Of a stretch of 64,000 bases of DNA, positions 41,277 through 50,389 are shown piece after piece. Every line of letters starts with the position of its first letter. Positions within the stretch are counted from its first letter, which is position 1. The notes beneath the pieces are model-generated. The model did no database searches, was not told the origin of the DNA, and saw only the letters and a list, made by a program, of their open reading frames with translations. Made by a program: the position numbers and the translations under genes. This stretch comes from an uncultured Lachnospiraceae bacterium (lineage in GTDB: Bacteria > Bacillota > Clostridia > Lachnospirales > Lachnospiraceae): NCBI GenBank assembly GCA_910588775.1, contig CAJURH010000006.1:37908-101907 (forward strand), written 5' to 3'.

Positions 41277-44145
41277 TGTTGCGCAGCCTCCTTTCCAGAA
41301 GTTTTATAAAATAGGTGAAAATCATGACCAGCGCCAGATAGATGGCGGCCACGGTCAGCAGAGGTATGTAGGCGTTATAGGTCTGGCTGCGGATGATATC
41401 CCCGCCTTTGGTCAGATCCTGCAGGGCAATGTAGCCGCAGACGGAAGTCTCTTTCAACAGAACCACAAACTCATTGGCCAGCGCCGGAAGCACGTTTTTC
41501 AGAGCCTGGGGCAGGATGATGTAGATCATGGTCTGCAGGTAATTGAAGCCTAAGCTTCGGCCCGCCTCGAACTGACCGTGATCGATGGATAAAATCCCGC
41601 CACGGATGATTTCCGCCACGTAGGCGCCGGAATTGATTCCGAAGGCCAGAGACGCAACCAGGATTTTATTGGTAAACGAGGCAAATATAATGTAGTAAAT
41701 AATTAAGAGCTGAACCAGCACAGGGGTGCCCCTGATTACAGTCAGGTAAATCTGGCAGAGCGTGTTTAAGAACTTGAGGCTTCCGTTTTTCTCGTAAGTG
41801 GAGCGAATAATTGCAATTACAAAACCGATGAGGATACCCAGAAGCACTGCCAGCAGAGTAATTTTAAGGGTAACGGTCAGGCCGTTTGCGATGTATTTCC
41901 AGCGGCCCTTGCTTACCAGGTTGTCGTACAGGGCTTCTTTTAGACTGGGAGAGGATGCTTCCTGCTTGGCTGGCGCCACGCTGTCATCGTTATCAGCGTT
42001 GTCGTCGGCGTTGATGTAGGTTTCCTTAATTTCGTCCAGACGGCCGGATTTCTTTAAGTTGGCCAGAGCCGCATTGACCTTTTTAAGCAGCTCGTCGTTG
42101 TCTTTGGCAATGGCCAGGGCGTATTCTTCGCTGGTAAATTCTTCGTCAGTAAGTTTTAGACCTTCGTTTTGGCTGACAAAAACGGCGGCGGGTTCCTGGT
42201 CGATGATAACCGCGTCGATTTTATCGGAGAGCAGGGACTGAACGGCCTCGAAGCCTTTGTTGTAGCGTTCAATGGTAGCGTCTTCAATATCCGCGGAGTA
42301 AATGTCGCCAGTAGTTCCCAGTTGCACGCCGATTTTCTTCCCAGTTAAATCATCGGGAGTGGCAATGGGGCTATCCTCTTTGACGATGATTACTTGGGCG
42401 GAACTGGTGTATGGATCGCTAAAATTCACGCTTTTTAAACGATCTTCGGTGACGGTCATGCCAGCGGCGCCGAAATCGGCTTTGCCGGAGGTGACGGCGG
42501 TGATAATGGAATCAAAGGCCATGTCCTCAATCTGCAATTCCATGCCCATTTCTTGGGCCACGGCCTGGGCGATTTCCACATCGATGCCCACGATGTCGCT
42601 GCCTTCGTAATATTCATAAGGCGGAAATTCCGCGTTGGTGGCCATAATCAGTTTGCCGCCAGAAGGTTTCGCGTCGTCGGGTTCCTCTTCCTGGGAACCG
42701 ATGTAAGAAGCCTTAATCTCATCCAGCCGTCCAGATTCTTTTAGTTTTCCCAGGGCTGCATTGATTTTTTCCAGCAGTTCGTCGTTGTCTTTGGCAATGG
42801 CCAGAGCGTATTCTTCTGAGGTAAATTCCTCATCGGTAAGCTTCAAGCCTTCGTTTTGGCTGACAAAAACGGCAGCGGGTTCCTGGTCGATGATAACCGC
42901 GTCGATTTTATCGGAGAGCAAGGACTGAACGGCTTCGAAACCTTTGTTGTAGCGTTCAATCTTAGCGTCTTCAATATCCGCAGAGTAAATGTCGCCGGTG
43001 GTGCCCAGCTGCACGCCGATTTTCTTGCCAGTTAAATCATCGGGAGTGGCAATAGGGCTGTCCTCTTTGACAATGATGACCTGAGCGGATTTGGTGTATG
43101 TATCGCTGAAGTTTACGCTTTTTAAGCGATCTTCGGTGACGGTCATGCCAGCGGCGCCGAAGTCGGCTTTGCCGGAGGTGACGGCGGTGATGATGGCGTC
43201 AAAGGCCATGTCTTCAATCTGCAGTTCCATGCCCATTTCTTCGGCCACAGCCTGGGCGATTTCCACGTCGATGCCCACGATGTCGCTGCCTTCGTAGTAT
43301 TCATAAGGCGGAAACTCGGCGTTGGTAGCCATGATTAGTTTGCCGCCGGAAGATTTTGTATCGTCGGCTTCTTCCTCCTGGGAACTGGAATCAATATAGG
43401 AGGCTTTGATCGCATCCAACCGTCCGGATTTCTTTAATTTCGCCAGGGCTGCATTGATTTTCTTTAGAAGTTTGTCGTTGCCTTTGGCAATGGCCAGGGC
43501 ATATTCTTCGTTGGTAAATTCTTCATCCGTAAGTTTGAGCCCTTTGTTTTGTTTTACAAAAACAGCGGCCGGTTCCTGATCGATGATGACCGCGTCGATT
43601 TTATCGGAGAGCAGGGACTGAACGGCTTCGAAACCTTTGTTGTAGCGTTCAATCTTAGCGTCTTCGATATCCGCGGAGTAAATATCGCCGGTGGTGCCCA
43701 GCTGCACGCCGATTTTCTTGCCAGTTAAATCATCGGGAGTGGCAATAGGGCTGTCCTCTTTGACAATGATGACCTGAGCGGATTTGGTGTATGTATCGCT
43801 GAAGTTTACGCTTTTTAAGCGATCTTCGGTGACGGTCATGCCAGCGGCGCCGAAGTCGGCTTTGCCGGAGGTGACGGCGGTGATGATGGCGTCAAAGGCC
43901 ATGTCTTCAATCTGCAGTTCCATGCCCATTTCTTCGGCTACAGCCTGGGCGATTTCCACGTCAATGCCCACGATGTCGCTGCCCTCGTAGTATTCATAGG
44001 GCGGAAATTCCGCGTTGGTGGCCATAATCAGTTTGCCGCCGGAATTTGCCGAGACAATGGCAGGGCAGGCAAACAGGGCAATTCCCAGAATTGTAAAGGC
44101 TAATAGAAGAATCTGGGAAAGTTTTGCGTGTTTTTTCCTTTTCAT
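41263..44145 (-). CDS. Amino-acid ABC permease with three fused binding domains
   Basis: A 960-residue GlnP-like importer subunit. A signal segment (about 1-33) is followed by three near-identical SBP_bac_3 domains (about 36-266, 267-495 and 496-725; each opens GGKLIMATNAEFPPYEYYEG) and a HisM-type permease (about 734-960, about five membrane segments; EAGRSLGFNYLQTMIYIILP coupling loop). Each domain keeps TEDRLKSVNFSD and IIDQEPA ligand-binding patterns. GGAAAGGAG precedes ATG 44145; the upstream in-frame extension has no homology. Since the permease works as a dimer, six receptors could serve one transporter. Domain 3 differs slightly (SDPYTSSAQ versus SDTYTKSAQ). Confidence 0.9.
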   Translation of the reverse strand: MKRKKHAKLSQILLLAFTILGIALFACPAIVSANSGGKLIMATNAEFPPYEYYEGSDIVGIDVEIAQAVAEEMGMELQIEDMAFDAIITAVTSGKADFGAAGMTVTEDRLKSVNFSDTYTKSAQVIIVKEDSPIATPDDLTGKKIGVQLGTTGDIYSADIEDAKIERYNKGFEAVQSLLSDKIDAVIIDQEPAAVFVKQNKGLKLTDEEFTNEEYALAIAKGNDKLLKKINAALAKLKKSGRLDAIKASYIDSSSQEEEADDTKSSGGKLIMATNAEFPPYEYYEGSDIVGIDVEIAQAVAEEMGMELQIEDMAFDAIITAVTSGKADFGAAGMTVTEDRLKSVNFSDTYTKSAQVIIVKEDSPIATPDDLTGKKIGVQLGTTGDIYSADIEDAKIERYNKGFEAVQSLLSDKIDAVIIDQEPAAVFVSQNEGLKLTDEEFTSEEYALAIAKDNDELLEKINAALGKLKESGRLDEIKASYIGSQEEEPDDAKPSGGKLIMATNAEFPPYEYYEGSDIVGIDVEIAQAVAQEMGMELQIEDMAFDSIITAVTSGKADFGAAGMTVTEDRLKSVNFSDPYTSSAQVIIVKEDSPIATPDDLTGKKIGVQLGTTGDIYSADIEDATIERYNKGFEAVQSLLSDKIDAVIIDQEPAAVFVSQNEGLKLTDEEFTSEEYALAIAKDNDELLKKVNAALANLKKSGRLDEIKETYINADDNADNDDSVAPAKQEASSPSLKEALYDNLVSKGRWKYIANGLTVTLKITLLAVLLGILIGFVIAIIRSTYEKNGSLKFLNTLCQIYLTVIRGTPVLVQLLIIYYIIFASFTNKILVASLAFGINSGAYVAEIIRGGILSIDHGQFEAGRSLGFNYLQTMIYIILPQALKNVLPALANEFVVLLKETSVCGYIALQDLTKGGDIIRSQTYNAYIPLLTVAAIYLALVMIFTYFIKLLERRLRNSERR
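42000..44040 (-). repeat. Three tandem copies of an approximately 690-bp binding-domain unit
   Basis: Unit starts lie at 44040, 43347 and 42660, giving periods of 693 and 687 bp. The first 160 or so codons of units 1 and 2 are identical in protein and almost identical in DNA. Unit 3 has a few replacements. This is a recent in-frame amplification that could change copy number by recombination. Confidence 0.93.
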
Positions 44146-44219
44146 TTGTTTCTCCTTTCCATTTACAGCGTACTTATAGGATATTGTATCATTTTTCGGG
44201 GAAATTACAATGAAGTATC

Positions 44220-44642
44220 CTAAATTTTTTCTTCCATGGAGGCGATCCATGTCTTGATTGCCTGTATAAGAATGTGCTGTTGTTTCAGGACGGTCATTCC
44301 GGTTTCTGGGATTACGGAAAGGTTTTCTTTGCAGGCAATATTTTCTTCTATTTGTCTTTTCAATGTCTTTGCATTGCTCTTAATGTTGTCCAGACATATC
44401 TTCTGGGCTTTTTTGGGCAGGCTGTTCAGGTTGACGATGACCGCGTTGAAGTCCAGGAAGATGTGGATGGGTTTTTGAGAAATTTCTGTCATTAGTTTTT
44501 CAAACTGGCGGTCTCCGGAATCGGTCAGTGTGTAGACGGCCTTTTCCGGCTTCTTTCCCTGGCGCGTTTGTTTACTGGTGATGAACCCTTTTTCTTCCAG
44601 TTGCAGGACTTTTTTGTATATGGATGGGGCGCTTTTTTTCAC
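44220..44642 (-). pseudogene. PadR/winged-helix-type regulator, damaged 5' end
   Basis: Reading from GTG 44642 gives 140 residues: part of a winged helix (SAPSIYKKVLQLEEKGFI, KKPEKAVYTLTDSG) and a C-terminal helical region, as in PadR-type repressors. Coding sense continues upstream of the GTG (ISKWV) to a TGA at 44672-44670. That TGA overlaps an ATG at 44673-44671 which would be in frame if one base were removed. The first helix therefore seems lost or frame-shifted. It lies next to the amino-acid importer on the same strand and may once have regulated it. If GTG is used, a shortened protein could still be made. Confidence 0.55.
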
Positions 44643-44783
44643 CCATTTGGAAATGGCGGTTATGGCGTTTCATCTGCACAAGAGAATTTTGGGGAAATAG
44701 TGAAATTAACTTTCGAATGTGCTATGATAAAAAATATGGAGCGTTTCTAAAATGGCGCATATTTGGCGACGAAAGGTGAGAAC

Positions 44784-45653
44784 ATGGAATTGCGGGTTTT
44801 GAAATATTTTTTAATAGTGGCGCGGGAAGAAAATATTACAAAAGCGGCTGCGCTTTTACGTATTACGCAGCCAACGCTTTCGCGGCAGCTTATGCAGCTT
44901 GAAAAGGAGCTGGGCGTTACGTTGTTTCGCAGAAGCAAACACCGCATTATTCTGACGGAAGATGGAATGCTGCTGAAACGCCGTGCTCAGGAAATGGTTT
45001 CATTGTCGGAGAAGACCATTTGGGAGCTTTCCCACAAGGCTGAATTGCTGTCAGGGGAGATTGCCATCGGGTGTGGGGAAACGAGGAGTATGTCCTTTCT
45101 GTCTGAGCGGATAAAGCTCTTTCAGAGGGAATGCCCCCTGGTGCAGTTTAGCATTTACAGCGCCACTGCGGATGATATCAAGGAGCGGATAGAGAAAGGC
45201 GTTTTGGATCTGGGGCTTTTAATGGAGCCGGTGGATATTGGAACATATGAGTTCTTTCGCATGCCGCAAAAGGAGAGATGGGGAGCGCTGGTCAGACGGG
45301 ACTCGCCACTGGCGGCTAGGAAATCGGTCAGTCCGGAAGACTTGGCGGCTGTGCCTTTGTTGATGGCGAAGCGGGAGTTGGTGAAAAATGAACTGGCCAG
45401 TTGGTTTGGGGATTATTATGAGCAGCTTAAAATTCCCGCCACGTACAACTTGATTGTAAATGCGGCGATGATGGTGAAAAGTGGCATCGGCGCTGCGTTG
45501 TGTTTTGATCTCGGCGCTATTTATAAGGAAGAACTGTGTTTTGTGCCGCTGGAACCAGTATTGGAGACAGGGGCCGTGCTCGTGTGGAAAAAGAATCAGA
45601 TATTGTCGGCGACGGTTTCGCGTTTTATCAAATGTGTTAAAAATGCTATGTAG
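44784..45653 (+). CDS. LysR-family transcriptional regulator
   Basis: A 289-residue regulator. The winged helix-turn-helix (about 1-60) is clear: LKYFLIVAREENITKAAALL, then QPTLSRQLMQLEKELGVTLFRR. The C-terminal effector domain (about 90-289) has two lobes of periplasmic-binding fold. GAAAGGTGAG precedes ATG 44784. It is divergent from the damaged PadR gene. LysR regulators often control a neighbouring divergent gene, but none here is obviously metabolic, so the target is unknown. Confidence 0.88.
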   Translation: MELRVLKYFLIVAREENITKAAALLRITQPTLSRQLMQLEKELGVTLFRRSKHRIILTEDGMLLKRRAQEMVSLSEKTIWELSHKAELLSGEIAIGCGETRSMSFLSERIKLFQRECPLVQFSIYSATADDIKERIEKGVLDLGLLMEPVDIGTYEFFRMPQKERWGALVRRDSPLAARKSVSPEDLAAVPLLMAKRELVKNELASWFGDYYEQLKIPATYNLIVNAAMMVKSGIGAALCFDLGAIYKEELCFVPLEPVLETGAVLVWKKNQILSATVSRFIKCVKNAM

Positions 45654-46539
45654 ACCTTTTGGGGTTTTCTTGTTGATAGTGTGGGCAATGGGAAAAAGGA
45701 TGCGCTTTTGCTGACATGTGCGCGCTACAGCAATAAGTGACATCCCCTTTGAATTGGCGGTCTTTTGTCTTGAAGGCAATGAACTTCATTCTTTCGTTTA
45801 TACCATGCCATTTTTAATCTATAGATGGGAAAATACATTTAGAAGAATACATAAAATTGGAATATGAAATAGGTGTTAATGCAATAAATTATTTTGTCAA
45901 AACTATATATAACCTTGCCTATCTATTTGCGCAACAGGAGGATGAAGCCCTATATAAGGGTTGATTAGAAAGTTAAAAAAGTGTAAAATAAAGCTGTAAA
46001 GATATTGCGCCTGGGGGTATATTTTTGAAAAGCAAATGACGCTAGGAACAGTCTTGGAAAATGGTATTGTATGGCGCAGGCGGATAAAGACTTGTAGAAA
46101 AGCTTCTACGTATGAGTGTTTCCGGTGGCGCGGATACCAGGAAACAATAGCGGATGTTAAATGAGGGAATCTATCCGGGGGATTTATTAAAATTGCAGTA
46201 TCGGAAAGGAATGGAAGCGTATGAAAAGAAAAATTGAAAAGAGCATAGGCGGGAGTATGGTTGCGGCTTTGTTATCAGCGTCTATACCTTTGCGGATGGT
46301 AGGGAGCGAATCTGGATAACGGCGGCAACATAGCCCGCTATATTTGCCTTTTATGGGTATGACTCCTCAATCTGGAGCAACTCTCTCATATTAGCGCTCA
46401 ATGGGCACAAATGTTGAATACATCTTGCGAAAAGCGATTTTGAAGCGCGCGTTAGGGTTATGAATAAAAATGTGAAATGATCTCTCATGGTGACCTTATA
46501 AGGATTTGCAGTGGGATATCAGGTATGGAGGAGATAGAT
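45654..46539. other. 886-bp stretch without a confident gene
   Basis: No long ORF. Three small overlapping ORFs run at 46036-46164 (42 codons), 46154-46237 (27) and 46221-46319 (32; starts MKRKIEKSIGGSMVAALL), in different frames, and could be pieces of one decayed gene. From about 46305 to 46455 the sequence is an inverted relative of the repeat at 49171. CCCTATATAAGGG is a short palindrome near 45950. No promoter is convincing. Confidence 0.5.
46305..46455 (-). repeat. Degenerate relative of the 49171 repeat, opposite orientation
   Basis: Read on the minus strand from 46455, the order CTAACGCGCGCTTCAAAA, GCAAGATGTATTCAACATTT, CCAGATTGAGGAGTCATAC and TTATCCAG matches in order the plus-strand sequence from 49170 (CTAGAGCGTGTTTGAAAA, GCAAGACGCATTCAACATTT, CCGGATTAAGGATTCATAC). 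The other end of this copy was not found. Confidence 0.6.
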
Positions 46540-47880
46540 ATGTTTTGCGCTAAATGTGGTAAAGAATTAAATGATAATTGGAAAATATGTCCCAACTGTG
46601 GAAAATCCATAGACAACACAAATGCAAATAATACAATGCAGCCCACAAACCAGCCTGGCTATTATAATAATAGCGCCGGCAGTCCTGGCCCTGGTTTCCA
46701 GCCCAGGTACACCAATGCCAATCCAGGGTATTCCGGTAATCAAGGCAGGGGCGTGAATCCTGGCGCAATGAACCGCAATGGCAGTTTTAAGCCATCTCCC
46801 GCTGTGATTCTGTGGGGCGCGCTTGCAGGGCTTGGCGTTTTAGGCGCGGTGATTTTTGGCGGCATGAAGCTATCCAGCGGTAAGGAGGGATCGGTTGACA
46901 CCATCGGCGACTACTATGTGACAGGTTGTAAAGACGTTGTGAAAGTGCGTGAGGACCCAGATGAAGACAGCGATGTCTTAACGAAGCTTTCCAATGGGGA
47001 AAAGGTTTCTCTAATCAGTAAAGAAGACGATGAATACTGGAAGATTTACATAGGGCCTGAAAAAGTTATCGGATATATGCCCAATTATTATCTGACAAAT
47101 GAAAAAGACGCGGTGACGGACCCGGTAACCAAATATGTGAACATAGAGGATGGGGACACGATGACCATCCGGAGTTTGCCGAAAGAGGACGCATCGGCAG
47201 TGGGGATTTTGGAAAGAGGGCAAAAAGTCACATTGATGGCGGATATGTCGGGTGATTTTGATTATATTTATGCAAATAAGTCTAAAACATATGGCTATGT
47301 AGATAGTTCAAAATTATCCAGCGAAAAAGTAAGCGCAAAAAGCGCGGCCAGTCAGCCAACCGTCGCGCCTCAACCAGCGGCGCAAGCGCAGGCACAAGAG
47401 CCAGGAAAAGTTTTCGGTCGCGCGGCCGCGCCGGTCAACCACCTGGGGCAGTATTATGTGTCCGTCCAGAAAGGTTATCTGGCTTTGCGCAACGCGAAGG
47501 CGTTTGACACTTCAAATGAAATAGGGCAGATAAGTAACGGGGATTATGTCTGGGCAATGGAAACAGGCGGGACGTATTGGTACGTATATAGCCCGTCATT
47601 GGGAATGTACGGATATACCAATAGCGGATATCTTACGACAACGCCTAGCCGGACCCAGAGTCCAAGCGCTCGTTCCTATTTGGGGGTATACTACGCAAAT
47701 GTGGCTTCCGGATATCTGGCCCTTAGAAATGACACGGCATTTGACGCGTCCAATGAAATCGGTAAGATCTCAAATGGCGCGGAGGTGGATGTTATTGATA
47801 TGTCGGCAGGCCAGTATTGGTATGTGTATGTGCCGAGCCTGAACCAGGAAGGATATGTAAACAGCCAATATCTACGATAA
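46540..47880 (+). CDS. Zinc-ribbon membrane protein with SH3 repeats
   Basis: About 446 residues. An N-terminal zinc ribbon (Cys3, Cys6, Cys17, Cys20) precedes a Asn/Gly/Pro-rich linker, one membrane segment (about 90-108) and an extracellular part with four SH3-like units (about 120-190, 195-265, 300-375, 380-446; for example GYLALRNAKAFDTSNEIGQI and YWYVYVPSLNQEGYVNSQYL). The ribbon would be cytoplasmic. GGAGGAGA lies 5-8 bases before ATG 46540. The same architecture recurs in the kinase at 60690. It is followed after 10 bases by a serine hydrolase gene. Confidence 0.8.
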   Translation: MFCAKCGKELNDNWKICPNCGKSIDNTNANNTMQPTNQPGYYNNSAGSPGPGFQPRYTNANPGYSGNQGRGVNPGAMNRNGSFKPSPAVILWGALAGLGVLGAVIFGGMKLSSGKEGSVDTIGDYYVTGCKDVVKVREDPDEDSDVLTKLSNGEKVSLISKEDDEYWKIYIGPEKVIGYMPNYYLTNEKDAVTDPVTKYVNIEDGDTMTIRSLPKEDASAVGILERGQKVTLMADMSGDFDYIYANKSKTYGYVDSSKLSSEKVSAKSAASQPTVAPQPAAQAQAQEPGKVFGRAAAPVNHLGQYYVSVQKGYLALRNAKAFDTSNEIGQISNGDYVWAMETGGTYWYVYSPSLGMYGYTNSGYLTTTPSRTQSPSARSYLGVYYANVASGYLALRNDTAFDASNEIGKISNGAEVDVIDMSAGQYWYVYVPSLNQEGYVNSQYLR

Positions 47881-47890
47881 GAGGAGCATC

Positions 47891-49012
47891 ATGTGGAAAG
47901 AAAAAGTAAAAGAATTTTTTGTAAAATTAGCAATGTACATAGCGGCTGGCGCATTGGCGGTCGGTTTGGTCTTATTTGTGGTAAAAGCGCTTTACCAAAA
48001 AGGTGACGTGAAAACCGCTGAAGAGGAAAAGACCGCCATGGTAAATGTGATAGAAGGAAAAGAAGCGGCGCCAGTTGAAATAAAAGGCTCTATTTCCGAT
48101 GATTCTCTCAAGAAAGATGATACCGGCAAAGCAAAACAAAAAAATGCATCTAAAGAGGAAGCCCCGATAACATTGGTTCCAGAAGTTTCCCAGGAGACAG
48201 CCAAGTCAGAAACGCCCCAGGAAACAGTGGGTTTAGAAGAACACCAGGAAGACTTAGCGCAGGAAGCGACTCTGGGACCGCCTGAGCCAGACGCCAATGG
48301 CGGAGGCGGTGACATGACAGCGTCGTTAGAAGCGCAGATACAGGATATGATTTCATCACAGTACGCGGCAGGAGGTTCAGTCGCCGTCAGCGCCGGACGC
48401 ATATCCGACGGCGCCCTTTCATTTGTGAATAGTCATAGTATGCAGGCGGCCAGCCTGATCAAGCTGTTTGTCGCAGGGTGCATGTATGAGACAATGGCGG
48501 ATGTCAGTCAATATGAGTCCCTGATAAGCGCAATGATTTCAGTGAGTGATAACACTGCCTGCAATTCCCTGGTAACAATATTAGGAGGCGGGGATGCACA
48601 GGCCGGGATGGCGGCAGTCAACGAATACTGCATGAACCATGGATTTGCAGAAACGCATATGGGGCGACTGATGCTCCAACCCAATGACCAAGATGATAAT
48701 TATACATCCGTCCGTGACTGTGGGAATTTTCTTCTGTCCATTTATAATGGCGGCCTGGCAGGGTCGGACCAGATCCTCCAATATATGAAACAACAGGAAC
48801 GCAGAGGCAAAATCCCGGCAGGCGTGCCGTCAGGGGTGGAAACTGCCAACAAGACAGGGGAGCTTGATTTTGTGGAAAATGATGCGGCAATCGTCTTTCA
48901 TCCATCAGGCGCATATGTATTGTGCGTAATGTCAGAAAACCTCAGTGATGCATATACATCTAGACTATTTATAAACTCTTTGTCAGAAATGGTATATGGT
49001 TTGATGGGATAA
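47891..49012 (+). CDS. Membrane-anchored class A beta-lactamase-like serine hydrolase
   Basis: A 373-residue protein: membrane anchor (about 12-34), a Glu/Thr/Lys-rich linker to about 150, then a beta-lactamase/PBP-like domain. Active motifs are SLIK (SxxK), SDN (SxN) and KTG in NKTGEL. The omega-loop Glu of true class A beta-lactamases is not evident; the area reads RLMLQPNDQDDNYTS. It may therefore act on peptidoglycan-related substrates or bind beta-lactams without fast turnover. GAGGAGC precedes ATG 47891, 10 bases after the SH3 gene, so a shared transcript is likely. Confidence 0.82.
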   Translation: MWKEKVKEFFVKLAMYIAAGALAVGLVLFVVKALYQKGDVKTAEEEKTAMVNVIEGKEAAPVEIKGSISDDSLKKDDTGKAKQKNASKEEAPITLVPEVSQETAKSETPQETVGLEEHQEDLAQEATLGPPEPDANGGGGDMTASLEAQIQDMISSQYAAGGSVAVSAGRISDGALSFVNSHSMQAASLIKLFVAGCMYETMADVSQYESLISAMISVSDNTACNSLVTILGGGDAQAGMAAVNEYCMNHGFAETHMGRLMLQPNDQDDNYTSVRDCGNFLLSIYNGGLAGSDQILQYMKQQERRGKIPAGVPSGVETANKTGELDFVENDAAIVFHPSGAYVLCVMSENLSDAYTSRLFINSLSEMVYGLMG

Positions 49013-49655
49013 ACAAGCCTTAAGCAAAATAAGCTAAAGGAGATCCATATCTATCAAATCACAGCATTTAGAAAGCATTTCACAGCAAATTGCTTATTTC
49101 AGCGCTTAAAGCAGTCGAAAAAATTATGAAAAGTAGGATTTTGTGGATTGCACTGCTTGGCGCTGAGAACTAGAGCGTGTTTGAAAACTATTTTCTGCAA
49201 GACGCATTCAACATTTAGCGCCTATAGGGCATGCTAGGAGAGATTGAGATTTATTCCGGATTAAGGATTCATACACATAAAGGGCATAATATGATGAGAT
49301 ATGTTGATGGAATCTGGAGTAAATGTTCCGTAAAATGGGAGGTGCGGATTGTAGAAATGGGTTTTCGAATGCGCTCAAATATTGTAGTAAAAACGTACAA
49401 ATTATATAATAAATATGGGTAGACATGAGAAATGTAAATGAGTGGAATAAAACAAAAGGCATCTAATCCCACCGCAGAAAAAACAAGACAAACGGTTGTA
49501 CAGCCGTTTTCATGCATGGATGCAGCAGGCGGCCAGTTGGCGCATTTTCCATTAAATTGCGAAAGGAGAGCAGTCTGTTTTCAGGCAGTCACTTTTCACG
49601 TCGTATCCATTTGGTTACTTTGATGTTTTTCAAACGCGTTCTAGGAGGTAACGAC
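49013..49655. other. 643-bp gap, mostly filled by a MITE-like element
   Basis: 49015-49113 holds an imperfect inverted pair (CTTAAGCAAAATAAGC with GCTTATTTCAGCGCTTAA) that may end the hydrolase transcript. 49170-49644 is the MITE-like element. Short reading frames inside it have no recognised similarity. Confidence 0.55.
49170..49644. mobile_element. MITE-like element with inverted ends and CTAG flanks
   Basis: The left end (CTAG)AGCGTGTTTGAAAACTAT at 49170 is matched, inverted, by ATGTTTTTCAAACGCGTT(CTAG) ending at 49644; 14 of 18 bases match. CTAG on both sides fits a 4-bp target duplication of the kind made by IS5-type elements, an inference only. The 467-bp interior has no transposase gene. 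The right edge lies 11 bases before the LytTR regulator ATG, and the flanking CTAG supplies part of its ribosome site. A relative lies inverted at 46305-46455. Confidence 0.6.
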
Positions 49656-50360
49656 ATGATTCGCATTGCAATCTGTGATGATGAAAGACATATGTCCGAC
49701 CATATCCGCGCAATGACATCTGATTTTTTCCACAGAAAAAATATGGAGACAGTCATTTGGCAGTTCTCCTGCGGAGAGGAAGTGTTGAAATGTGGGAAAC
49801 AGATAGACATCTTGTTTTTGGATATACAGATGCGGGGGATTGGAGGAATGGAAACTGCAAGGAAAATGCGTGAACACGGGTTTCGTGGGTTTTTGGTTTT
49901 CATTACTGTCCTTAGAGAAATGGTGTTTCAGTCCTTTGAAGTACAGGCGTATGATTATCTGGTAAAGCCCATCGAAGTAAGAGACTTTGAAAAGACAATG
50001 GAGCGTCTTGTTGTTTCCATGCAAGATGCCAGCAAAGCCAATTTGCTTGTCCAAAAGGGACGTGAAAGTCGTATTATATCTTTGGAAGATATTGTTTTCT
50101 GTGAAATCATTGACCGGAAAATATATTTGCATTTATCCTCATCTGAGGTCATTGATTATTATGACCGGATTGAGAATCTGGAGACAAAACTGGATAGCAG
50201 ATTTTTTCGGTGCCACAGAAGTTACTTGATTAATCTAAGGTATTTAAAAAGCTATAAACAGGGAGTGGCTTATATGCAAGGCAATAAGGAGATACCCGTA
50301 TCACGGCTGCGGAGCAAGGAGTTTTCCAGCGTTATTTTACAGTATATGAAAAATATGTAG
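49656..50360 (+). CDS. LytTR-family response regulator
   Basis: A 234-residue DNA-binding regulator. The receiver (about 1-125) has ICDDE, phosphoacceptor Asp in ILFLDIQMRGIGG and the KPIE switch; the LytTR domain (about 135-232) has EDIVFCEIIDRKIYLHL and FRCHRSYLINLRYLKSY. Translation from ATG 49656 follows AGGAGG, formed at the edge of the MITE-like element; the frame upstream of it runs into the element and is not homologous. It is followed 29 bases later by its probable GHKL kinase partner. Its promoter may lie within or before the element. Confidence 0.87.
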   Translation: MIRIAICDDERHMSDHIRAMTSDFFHRKNMETVIWQFSCGEEVLKCGKQIDILFLDIQMRGIGGMETARKMREHGFRGFLVFITVLREMVFQSFEVQAYDYLVKPIEVRDFEKTMERLVVSMQDASKANLLVQKGRESRIISLEDIVFCEIIDRKIYLHLSSSEVIDYYDRIENLETKLDSRFFRCHRSYLINLRYLKSYKQGVAYMQGNKEIPVSRLRSKEFSSVILQYMKNM

Positions 50361-50389
50361 GGGTCCTTTGCGCATGAGGAGGACGTGAA

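Noticed and set aside
41798..43990. Plus-strand frames repeated at equal spacing opposite the importer
   Set aside because: They are antisense shadows that recur because the binding-domain unit is triplicated.
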